From Stichopus chloronotus (Eukaryota > Echinodermata > Holothuroidea > Aspidochirotida > Stichopodidae): 64,000 nt of DNA. The notes under the pieces were generated by a model, which saw only the letters and a program-made list of their open reading frames with translations, was not told the origin of the DNA and did no database searches. Every line of letters begins with the position of its first letter. The stretch's first letter is position 1. Below, in pieces: positions 54,600 through 64,000 of this stretch. The stretch lies in NCBI GenBank assembly GCA_021234535.1, contig CM037836.1, positions 32,392,769 through 32,456,768 on the forward strand, given 5' to 3'. The position numbers were made by a program, and so were the translations under genes.

Positions 54600-56533
54600 A
54601 CAATAATTGTCATTTTGCCCATAGGTTTTCTTGTTCTTTTGCATGTCCCTTCTACGCTTCCATAGCACAATGAGCTCAGTTGTGGAGCAAATCATTGAAT
54701 GTGGATAAAGACACATTGAACGAAAGAACTGTTTCTCGAAAACCAGAATGCAAGGCATTCATACTTGCGAATGAAGGCGGTGCTTCGGTGCACCCGTTTA
54801 ACAATTCTGATATGGAAGTTAAGGCAAGTAGTTTTGCAGATGGTGAATTTGCCGTGAGGTTTGTGACTTCAATTTCAGAAAAGAATACGGGTAACCCATT
54901 GATGAGAGGTGAGGGGCAGGGGACTTATTTGCTACAAACTGGAGTGTTTCGAAAAGTATATCAGTGATACGCCGTGGTGATGTTAAAATTGACTTGATCC
55001 GTGTACCGGGGAGTGACGTATTAGCTATTAAGACGTGGAAATGTTGAGATTACAAAAAGAAATGTGATATTAACAACCTAGCCAAAACCCGGCTTGAAAT
55101 TCACACCTACGATTGGAAATCCATTACTTCAAAATTCCCTTACTAATGGCAGTTTCAATTTTCCGTACTTCTTTACCGGTTGCTTGATATGGTTCGGCGG
55201 TAAGCCTAGTACTTATTGATCGCTAGCTTCGGCCGGGTAAGGCACATACGTGATCATGCTTGCATATTCCATCTTTGTCTCATGTAATGAGCTCTGAGGG
55301 TAACGAGGCAACTAGCAGTCTTTCATTGTGCAACTCTCTTATCCGAGACCAGTCTTTACAGTCCAACCTGTCTCAGTCTAATTTTCAAGAAAATAGACAC
55401 TCTCAAGTCTCTCACTCCTCCTGCTTTGGTAGGACTACGCTGAGCTAATATTCATTTACGATACGGTTGCTCAAAGGAACCGTATATTGTCTTATAAGAT
55501 TGCTAGTAGGCCTATGTGCGGCGGGAGGATAAGGACCTCTCTATAAAGAACAACCGTTTACGAAAAAAAAAAAAACTTAAATGAAAATATCAACAAAATA
55601 CACTACAAAAATCACTAGTTATTACATGCAGTTCAGTACAACCCTGCTCACGCGCTGAAAACTCCAATCAGCATAACTACCATTACACATCAAAATCTCG
55701 AAATGTCCTTTCCGAGCCACGGTAGCATTCAACGTCCACAACCTTAGACTTTGCAAAGTCTTTCTCGGCGAATGAATTCCCCTCCTTTGATACATCCCTT
55801 ACAATTTTAGCTGCAGTCTACTTATACCCAACCGAGGATATTTACTCATCTAGCAATCTCTTTCCCTGTGACCGCCGTCCCCCGGAAAGACTTTGGACAC
55901 TCGATATAATTATGTGCAAATGAATAGTCACATTTGACGTTACGGTTAATACATATTAAAATACAACGCGTTGGTCTCATGAAATGAGCCAATAGCAGCG
56001 ATCGAACAATGAGAGAAAATAATGGTACCTAGGCTAATTTTCACCCAATCACCAGATTTGCAGACGGCAGAAACAGGATATCGCTAAGAGAGCCCTAAAC
56101 AGTTGAAGTTGAGTAGAATATCACCATGATAGTTACGTAACTAATCAGTCGTAGGTCCTTTCCCCATCATCACTCCCATCATTTCTCACGTTGGCCGTGA
56201 TCGGCTTCTACCGAATTCGGTAGCAAAAAACAATGGTTTTAGTTAAAAGGAGTGTGCATAATTAAAACGAGTGTCCAGAGTCTGCGAGGGCAGCGATCAG
56301 TGAGGGGAGTAAATCCTCTTCCGGAAGAGCAGTACAGTAAATATATGGATGTTTCTTCAGAGGTGGCGGCACCAAGATTAGGAACAGAAACTTTCCAGCC
56401 CAAGCAGACTCGGCAGAGTCTACCACAACCTTGGCTAATAGCCTTACTATTATTACTCCAAATCCACAACTGTATCATATGTCGGGTCACGTGGGTACCG
56501 GCAAAGCAAGCGCCTGTTTGCAAGGGAAATTCA
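54600..56533. other. Unassigned, no recognisable gene
   Basis: Open frames of up to 95 codons (54680-54967, +) have no recognisable motif. No splice structure or known repeat could be supported. Confidence 0.35.
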
Positions 56534-57347
56534 AGTCTCAGCAGTGGCGGCTCTACGGGGGGCATGAGGGGCATTATCCCCAGATTGTTTCCTTGCCCCC
56601 CGTTGCCCCCCCCCCAGTTGCTCTCACCCTTCCCAATCAGATCTTGTACTCATCCAAAATTAATTTAATCACAAAACTATGTATTGACATTGGACTGAAT
56701 AAGAACAGCTTCCGGGGGAACCATGATTGATAAATGCCTAATTTATGTTACACAAGCTGCCAATTTTCATATCATGCCCGTAGGCACTTCAACAGTAGGT
56801 CAGCCTGGCCAGACCAATTTTCTCTGGAATGTTTACCGTCCAGCATAAGGAAGAGAGGGTAGGTGGATGTTTTCCTAAATATAGGAATGTCGTTGTTTTC
56901 CTAAATATAGGAATGGAATGGAAGTGTATGTAGCCCATGAGTGTGTGTGTGGGTGTGTGCATGTGTGTGTGTGTGTACTCGGTGGCACCGTGTAAATGTG
57001 AAATAGTACCCCCAAAGAAAAAAGTTGGGAACCTTGGAGTACGGTCAACCGAAAAAATGAATAATATAAAAATAAATAATATACCTCTCTTGGGACTTAA
57101 TTTTCCACCCAGAGATATGCTAAAACCTCAGAGCTTCCGGGGGCTTCCCCCCATGGACCCCAACCTGGGCTTTGCCCCTGGACCCCACCAGGGGCCCTAA
57201 GGCGGGCCCCTAGACCCCACCCGCCAGGCCTCGCGCTTCGCGCTCGGTTTCGCGCTGCACGCGAAAATCTTTGCCCCCCCCAACATTTTCCTCTGCCCTC
57301 AGTTTGCCCCCCAAGTCTGACATTCTGTCGCCGCCACTGAGTCTCAG
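56534..57347. mobile_element. hAT-type non-autonomous transposon with perfect 8-bp target duplication
   Basis: The element is 56542-57339 (798 bp). Terminal inverted repeats are CAGTGGCGGC and GCCGCCACTG. Both sides are flanked by AGTCTCAG (56534-56541 and 57340-57347). An 8-bp duplication with CAGTG ends is the hAT signature. The interior is G/C-rich near the ends (CCCCCC runs, CTTCGCGCTCG) and carries no transposase frame. The intact duplication suggests fairly recent insertion. Confidence 0.92.
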
Positions 57348-57822
57348 TTGAAACTCCCGGGCCCGAAGATAACTACGCAGTTAGTATTTTGCAATTTTTC
57401 CATGCGGGCGACTTCGTTATGTTATCCGTTCACTGTACCTCAACCTACTGGAAATCTTCAATTACGAAGAAAATAAAACGTAACTCTGTAGTTTGTCATT
57501 CTTTTCTAATGCATATTTGATCTATTTTAAGGAGAGTTACCGTTCCCAATTTGTTGAATATATTAACACAATAAAAAATTACATAAATCGTTCAAACGTT
57601 TCAAAATATGAGCAGATGAGGGTGTAAGCTTTTTCTAAAGTAACAGCTATCGACAAAAACCATAGAAAGGCCGCTTAAGAACGTGATACAGTCGTTCCAT
57701 GAACCGTACAATTAAAAAAATCTGTCAAGGAAAACGCCTCAAAGTGCACTTCTTCTTCTTCTTTTGAAAAATGGTGAAACATCCGAGGACATTGGTACAC
57801 CACGTACGCGTCGTGAGGTCGG

Positions 57823-59142
57823 TCAAACCCTCAGTGAATTTATAATAAACTCCACAGGCTTATGGTAACCAACAGCCCTCTCAATGAGACAGCCAGGAAG
57901 ATCCTTCCAATCCCGAATAGTCTTTGGTGTAAAACTGTATTTGTAGCAATTAGTCCTAGCAGAGGGGGTACGGTAGTGTAAAGCATGCACGTTGCGAGTA
58001 ATGCGAGTGGGTTTACAAAGGCCAGACAGAGGGATATTAGCTTGACCATGGATACCTTTAGCGAGGATTTGAAGCCTACAACGCCTACGGCGATCAGATA
58101 AAGTGTCGAGACCAAGATCTTTCAAAAGGGTAGTCATCGAACCAACTTAACGGGAGTACTCGTTGGCAATAAACCGAACAGATCTCCTTTGTACTCCCTC
58201 AAGTTTATCCTTAAGAGACGCCTGATAAGGATCCCAAACGGAACAAGCATACTCCAACAAGGGCCTAAGTAAACCTTTATAGGCAGCCAATTTAACTTCC
58301 TTAGAACAAAAAGAGAGGTTCCTACGTAACAAGCCGAGAACCTTGTTCCCTTTATTACAAACAGACTGTATATGATTTCCCCAATTGAGATTCTTGGTTA
58401 TGGTCACCCCCAAGTACTTAATAGAATCTGCCCTGGTCAGATCAACCCCATTGAGGGTATACTTAAAGACTCTTGGATTGTGTTTCCTAGTAACAGACAT
58501 AACATTACACTTTCCAGGATGAAATCTCATACGCCAGGTTTTGGCCCATTGGCCCAGGCAAGAAATGTCTCTCTGTAGCTCTTTACAATCATTATGATTT
58601 TCAATGACCCTATAACAAACACAATCGTCAGCAAATAACCTAACTTCAGACGAAGCAGCATCCACAATATCATTTATATATGACAGGAAGAGGACTGGTC
58701 CCAGAACAGACCCCTGAGGAACACCAGAAAGAACCGGAGCAGAATCAGATTTAGTACCATTTACAACAACAGATTGTGAGCGATCAGAAAGAAAGTTATC
58801 CACCCAATTAATGACTTGACCAGAAACCCCTAAAGAACATAACTTCGTCTTGAGGAGTTCATGAGGAACTGTATCGAAGGCCTTTTCAAAATCTAAAATA
58901 AAGACATCAACCTGTTTATTTTTATTTTTATCCAAGGGAGCGGCCCAATCGTCAATAACAGACACCAACTGCGTATCACAACTGTAATTCTTTCTGAAAG
59001 CATGCTGCTTAGTGGAAAGGATTTTATTCTCTTCATAGTGATCCATCAGGTTTGAGCAGATAATATGCTCCAACAATTTACAGCAAATACAAGTCAGAGA
59101 GACAGGGCGATAGTTGGATGAGAGCGAAGTATCATTTTTCTT
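57823..59142 (-). pseudogene. LINE reverse transcriptase, palm/thumb and C-terminal part, one premature stop
   Basis: Starting at KKND (59142), the frame continues SNYRPVSLTC, DFEKAFDTVPHELL, SGVPQGSVLGP, the catalytic LFADDCV (YADD-type) and KYLGVTITKNLNWGNHI. A single TAA (58149-58147) breaks the frame after NEYSR. Past it, in the same frame, the family C-terminus continues (GSMTTLL, TARTNCYKY-like SARTNCYKYSF, TIRDWKDLP) to a stop at 57823. Codons shown upstream of 59142 in the same open frame belong to the insertion. Confidence 0.92.
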
Positions 59143-59144
59143 AA

Positions 59145-60694
59145 CTAGAGCGTCAATGACGCAAACTTCGACTAAAGACGGCATACAAGTTAGTAACGCT
59201 AGATTAAAAGTTGAAAGGGCAATGTCCATAATGGTATAGGAGTTGTGAATGGGTGATGGGATGGGTTACTATTGTTCTTCTGTTTGCTAGTCATTTTACT
59301 GTTTTTCGTTTTTCATCCTTGTATGGTTTTTCTCATTAAAATATTTAATTTTCTTAGGTTTAAGGAGGGGGGTGCCTGTTGTGGGGGGGGGGGGCGCCAA
59401 ATGCAGTTTGGAAGTGGTAAATAAGCAGCTTGTTCTTAACGCTATTTTGGCAAATCAAAATCAGAATCTTGCAATCGTCGTTTTGTTCTCATATTTTTTG
59501 TTGTTGTTTCGCAACAGTTTCTTAAAATTAGCTGATTTTCTGAAGGCAGTCATCATCGAGACATAATACAAGATCACAGTACGAATAAAGAATAATGGCA
59601 ATATCTTAAAGTTTTAATTTGAAACGTTTCGAAGCCATACTTTTTTATTCTTGTGAAAGTGAGTACAAAAGACCCCCTTCAAGTTTAGCAGTCAACAACA
59701 GCTTTTGCATATTCATATTTGCTATTAGTCTAGACCAAATGGTGATAAAGGGTGTATCATATATTTCATGGAAAATTGTCATTAATTATAATCAACCATC
59801 ACGACCAAAATACGTAACCATGTAAAATACTGGAAAAAATTAAATTAATCCATGTAAAATTTAAAACTAACTCTTTAAACGTGCTGGTTTCGTTGTTAGT
59901 ATCAACAAAAATACTCCTTCTTCAACCATTGTCCTTAATGGTTTCCACTGACCTAGGCATGAAAAACAAGTAGACTGCATGCTCTGCATCAAATACACCC
60001 GGCTTGCGTATTACACGTTGACTACCGTAAGAAAATTATGGCACACAAAGCTACCGTACATCAGCGCCACCAAGCAGGACTAATCCACGCTGCCATACCA
60101 AACCACGCTTGGCGAGGAGGTTGAAAATAATAGAAACTGGATTTTGGACACAAACAGGCGAATTTCATTTCGCATTTTCTCCCCGGTTTCGCAATCAATT
60201 CTCACCAAATTCACGGACGACCTTTACAACAAGTGTAAAATCAAAATGAGATTAGTTAATTTTCGATATTTTGCCTTATTCGAGAGAAATTGGCCATTAT
60301 CCGAAAGGGTCCATTTCGGACGCCAACCGGTCCATAAAAACGCCATTTTACCGAATTTCGTTTAAAAAAGTACAACTTTTGTGCACGAAAGACCGTTCTA
60401 ACAGTGTGCGAAATTTCAAGAGGTAACTCCGAAATCCCTAGGAGGAGTAGGCTTTTTGGAGAAAAAATGAAGAATGATCGCTAGCGAGAAAACTAAATCG
60501 CCGATCCCCGCCAAATTTTACAGACGCACGCCGCCGTACACGGTCCACCCGTCCACCAAATTTCAGCTCCGTAGCTTCCGTAACGGTCGAGAAATCGCCG
60601 TAGAAAGGGCCCCGAACCCACTAATCGGTACGCATGACTGCACAAACTGCTCTGGGGATTACATTACTTCGACTGAACTTCGTTCAAGTCGAAG
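59145..60694. mobile_element. 1.55-kb insertion inside the LINE, TAA duplicated
   Basis: TAA flanks both ends (59142-59144 and 60695-60697). Removing the insert with one TAA rejoins the polymerase frame exactly at PIF-KKN. The ends show no clear terminal inverted repeat. The right end has a hairpin, ACTTCGACTGAA paired with TTCAAGTCGAAGT. The interior has a run of about 14 G (59379-59392) and no coding signal. A 3-bp TWA duplication is typical of PIF/Harbinger elements, but the class is not established. Confidence 0.72.
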
Positions 60695-60697
60695 TAA

Positions 60698-61031
60698 AAA
60701 TTGGACAGACGTTTGCTCTTTTCCAGTCCATGGGAATGTGACCACTGGTAATTGACTGCTGGAAAAGGTGACTGATCATTGGTGCCAGATCAGTCGCGAG
60801 CTCCCTAAGGACCCATGGGTGAATGTTGTCAGGACCCATGGCTTTACTAATCTTTAGGTTCTTCAACAATTTTTCAACCCCGAAGATGGAGATAGAAATA
60901 TCCCTCATTTTGCTACAAATAGGCCTCTGGGGAGGAACAGAGTCGAGGAGCTCTCTAGTAAAAACACTACTGAACTGACTATTAAGGGCCTCGGCCTTAT
61001 CCTTATCACTATTAGCAATTTTACCATCCAA
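60698..61031 (-). pseudogene. LINE reverse transcriptase, N-terminal part
   Basis: The frame holds DKAEALNSQFSSVFTRE, KAMGPDNIHPWVLRELATDL and MDWKRANVCPIF. These are the fingers-region signatures preceding KK..NYRP(V/I)SL in CR1/jockey-like polymerases. It stops matching exactly after PIF, where the insertion begins. Confidence 0.88.
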
Positions 61032-61060
61032 GGACTGTAAAGGGGGATACTATGTTTATC

Positions 61061-61947
61061 CTTCCTCTAAAGCTAGCGACGCCTTTAATACATTCACTCC
61101 ATTTATTACTAACATCTATTAATCTACAAAACACTCAAAGATTAACAAAATAACAAGACACAGAATAAAAACACTGTGAGTCTGTGACAAGTCCATTCGC
61201 TCGTAAAAAGCGACTACTATACTTCGCATTCGCTCGTAATGAGACGCGTGCCTAGTATGTACTGCTCATGACGTCATGCGCAGTACAACAATGACGTAAT
61301 CGAGAAGTGTGTCACAGGATTGCGTTGTGTCAACGAAATCCCAAAGATAAGAGATTGAGTGAGAGCCGTAGCTGACATGTGACAGTCTTCTTGCTCTGCT
61401 GGCAAAAGTTGCATGCTTGTGACAAGTCTGATGTTTACAAATTACAACCCTTGCATGCCTTTGAACTTTCTGAAGCTTTGTGTTTTACTATGAAGTCATG
61501 TGATTTGATTAAAATTGATACACCATGGTACGAGACTGACAAGGTGTGCTGTGCCAAGATGTTCTTGGGCTCTGTCATCAATTGACTCTCTTTCGTGAGT
61601 TCGCGCTGAAGAATTGGTAAAAACAAAAATCACTTTTCGTCAATGTAGTGTAAGACGGTGTGTATTCACAGAATGATGTACTGCAATGCGTGACCCTAAC
61701 GTTAGGCCAGACCTACGTAAGCTGCCAAGGTCCCCTCGCGTTTTTGTGCTGAATACAGTGAATACGCCCTTGACATAAGTTAGGACAAAGTAACTCAACT
61801 CCTTCCTGTTGTTACTGCATCCATGATCAGTTCTTTAAGCTTAGTTATGTAAGTGTAACCAAGACCATGAGTTACATAGTGTCCACCTGTTGTGGAGGTA
61901 ACTCTTTTATGAACTTCACTGACGTCAGCTTCGTCTGGGGTCTTATA
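61061..61947. other. CpG-containing stretch with CRE-type motifs, no gene
   Basis: TGACGTCA is at 61269-61276, TGACGTAA near 61292 and GACGTCAG at 61921. Together with CATGCGCAG these resemble promoter motifs, but no transcript structure could be supported. Confidence 0.3.
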
Positions 61948-62625
61948 AGGTGCATTCGACTGGAAAGCTCGAGTCCTGTCTCGGGTCAGTTTGCCGTCAG
62001 CTGTGTCCGCCAATACGCATGCGTGTCGAGTGTTGACTGAACGGTAGCTCGAGTAATGACGCCACTTAATTGATAATGCGCGTGCGTGCTAGCTCGTTGT
62101 TGACATGAGGATTTCAGGAGTCAGGCAGGGCCTAGCCTAGATGTAGGCCAACTATACTTCCTTGCCTATGTGCAAATTGTACTGCACATCTTACGTTGAC
62201 ACGTTTGGATGTAAAACTAACTTAGTTAAGTTACACACACACTGGTTAAGTGATAAGTTTATTCTCTTCCGATACAACAGTAGGAAACACGCAAGTCGGT
62301 GTGCATTTGACCTGAATGTTTCTTCGTAAACGCTGAACGCTTCTTCCTAAATACCCTGGTAAGAACAGCTATGGTTCTTTACCATTTTTTATGATAACGG
62401 GCACTTTTCAGCCCAACGGTAGTTGGATTGTGTGGGTCACCATTATTTTTTTGGACTAGACTCTTCTTCAACTGTGACGTAAATACGTCACGTGGCTCAA
62501 GTGGCCCACCTCCTGAGGTCTACCACTTTGGCTGGCTCGATATGTGACGTTTCAATGACCTTTCGCCCAGTCGGACGCTTTCTCGAGTCACTCGAGTTAT
62601 TCAAGTCGCCCAGTCGAACGCACCT
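61948..62625. mobile_element. MITE, 678 bp, with CTCGAG-rich subterminal repeats
   Basis: Terminal inverted repeats are AGGTGCATTCGACTGG (61948-61963) and, at 62610-62625, the reverse complement of AGGTGCGTTCGACTGG (15 of 16). Repeats of CTCGAGT lie just inside both ends. Possible ATA/TATA flanks suggest a short target duplication, which cannot be fixed. No transposase. Confidence 0.75.
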
Positions 62626-63237
62626 ATAATTTCAATCCTGTTTGAATATTCATAAAATTTAAATTTATAGGTTATGGTTATGTGAATATTTATAAGGTCA
62701 TTATTCTTGAATATTTGTTATTGCTTTTAGTGGTAGCAGTACTAGTGGTGAATATTTATAGTTTGTTTGTGTTTTAATTGTCAGTGGGCATGAATAGTAA
62801 TAATATATAAAATACTTTAATGGATTGTGTGTGTTTCATCTTTTTCGATCACCCAGCGACCAATTATGCTCATGTAGCGCAGTAGACTATACTCTCGAAT
62901 CATGATGCCATTGTTATCTTGACTGCCCTAATTTGAGTCCTCATCTAACCATGTTTCCTTTGCAGGTTTCACTTCTCCAATTTCTTCCACAGGTTCTTTC
63001 ACAGGTTGCCTTTGACAGGGCGCCTTGAACTGTTGAAAAAACAAGTGATGAAGAAACAGACTCAGCCATACGGATCACACAAGAAAAGACAGTACAAGAA
63101 TTGCAAAATCCTACACTAACTCTTCCAACACTCTTTTAGTTCCCTCAAAAATATCCAAGCCCTATTTGTATGCCTCCTTCATCTAATTGAGCTCCCTTGT
63201 TTAGGCTTGCCTGATATCCCTGTAAGTTGTGGTCACA
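62626..63237. other. No supported gene; one exon-like segment
   Basis: After an acceptor-like CCTTTGCAG (62965), an open frame without an ATG runs to TAA at about 63119, ending in a basic stretch (LELLKKQVMKKQTQPYGSHK). It resembles nothing recognised and lacks partner exons. Confidence 0.2.
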
Positions 63238-63800
63238 GATTCTAAATTCCTACCCCAAATTCTAGGTATGATTAGGCAGAATTTCAATGTCTTTCATAAG
63301 GACATATGTTGTGAGGCTCAGAACAACTTACAAGCAGTTGATTTAGTAGACTCCATTTGGAGTATGCTGTACAGGCTTGGAATCCCCACTTTTCAAAAGA
63401 CAAATAAATTTTGAAAAAAGTTCAGAAAAGAGCTACCAGGCTGATTAATGCCATAAGTGTAGGTTATGATCATAGATTACAATACTTAATTTTATTTCCC
63501 TGAGCTTAGAAGAGTATTGTGGGCTGATCTGCTTTAAGTGTTAAAAATTTTCATGGTGCTTGCTGACAATTTAGTTTTTCATGATTTTTTCAATGATTAA
63601 TTTAAGGAGTTGTTGTGGTCACAGATTTTAGCTCTAAAATATGTGCTATATAGGCTGGATGTTATAAAGTATTCCTTCTTGAGAGAGTTGTGTATGGATG
63701 AAATGGTAGATATTCACCAGGGCTGGAGACTGATATTGCTTTGGATTTAGTGGTGTCTGCTTTTTCAGGGCCTTTTCATGAGGACATTGTCCTTTCTGGT
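63238..63800 (+). pseudogene. Decayed second LINE reverse-transcriptase fragment
   Basis: Across several frames and stops, the C-terminal landmarks of CR1-like polymerases follow in order: QILGMIRQNF (63260s), LHLEYAVQAWNPHFSKDK (63350-63405), ILKKVQKRATRLINAIS (63410-63460) and RLDVIKYSF near 63650-63680. At least five stops or shifts make it an old pseudogene, from another LINE family than the one at 57750-61060. Confidence 0.75.
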
Positions 63801-64000
63801 CCTGTACTTTAATACTTAAGTTAACTAATGTAGAATAAATCAGATCTGTCAACATCTCTGACTAGAATTGTTGAAATATGAACATCAACTTTCTGAGACA
63901 AAAATTTGAGAGATAAGTGCAAAATTGGGGAGGTTGGTAATTTTTGATGTTGAACTTTTGAGGTCTATTTCCACTCATGGATGACTGTCAAATGTGCACT

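Larger units (their letters stand above)
57750..61060 (-). mobile_element. CR1/jockey-like non-LTR retrotransposon (LINE), 5' truncated and interrupted
   Basis: Reverse-transcriptase coding is found on the - strand at about 61031-60695 and 59144-57823, separated by a foreign insertion. After the coding end a short 3' UTR finishes in an (AAG)n tail (57752-57766, read TTCTTCTTCTTCTT on +). Endonuclease coding is absent. The tail and truncation fit target-primed integration. Confidence 0.85.

Noticed and set aside
54680..54967. 95-codon open frame on the + strand
   Set aside because: No recognisable motif, no splice context and no nearby supported exon; a frame of this length is expected by chance in a 64-kb window.
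56252..56668. 138-codon open frame on the + strand
   Set aside because: It runs across the left end of the hAT element, so it is a composite frame; the frame that is open in the empty site is a different one.
61795..62013. 72-codon open frame on the - strand starting MADTADGKLTRDR
   Set aside because: It crosses the left border of the MITE at 61948, so its N- and C-parts have different origins; it looks accidental.
1..64000. tRNA, rRNA or snRNA genes
   Set aside because: No box A/B pair with a cloverleaf and no conserved rRNA or snRNA core was seen by eye; a covariance-model scan was not possible.

Overview
The window is a 64-kb, AT-rich piece of an animal nuclear genome. Short exons with GT..AG introns, AATAAA poly(A) signals and conserved animal proteins show this. 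The dense dispersed repeats, tandem satellites, MITEs and CR1/jockey-like LINEs suggest a marine invertebrate, perhaps a deuterostome such as an echinoderm or hemichordate. The sequence alone does not fix the species.

Two real genes are supported, and they converge. On the + strand, 4049-24956 holds 15 exons coding for the last 620 residues of an IQGAP scaffold protein: most of the RasGAP-related domain, the basic linker and the RasGAP C-terminal (RGCT) domain. The 5' exons lie upstream of the window. A possible spliced 3' exon with two poly(A) signals lies at 26656-26775. On the - strand, 46503-31754 holds a complete six-coding-exon gene for ribosomal protein L17 (uL22, 183 aa), with a poly(A) signal at 31725-31730. 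Its noncoding first exon was not found. All splice phases in both genes are consistent.

Layout: 1-830 is a 74-bp satellite (alternating 148-bp dimers) in an IQGAP intron. 4049-24956 is IQGAP, with introns holding minisatellites, a foldback element (7571-8058), a 1.6-kb repeat carrying a BEL/Pao-type gag fragment (9158-10745) and a degenerate ~150-bp satellite (15420-16440). 26775-31700 separates the two genes and contains three copies of a local repeat. 31700-46510 is RPL17; its introns hold a second, inverted copy of the gag-bearing repeat (41012-42527) and ~145-bp tandem units with perfect DR1-type motifs (TGACCTTTGACCT).

From 46.5 kb to the end no cellular gene could be supported. This part is a mosaic of mobile DNA: a piggyBac-like MITE (49607-50015, TTAA flanks), a solo foldback arm, a dispersed repeat (51229-51890), a four-unit ~250-bp tandem array, an inverted repeat at 54.1-54.4 kb, a hAT-type element with a perfect 8-bp target duplication (56542-57339), a CR1/jockey-like LINE broken by one stop codon and a 1.55-kb insertion (57750-61060), another MITE (61948-62625), and a decayed second LINE (63238-63800).

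IQGAP (cytoskeletal scaffold) and RPL17 (ribosome) are not expected to work together; their convergence is only a matter of position. Both carry the same repeat in an intron, in the sense orientation of each host gene.
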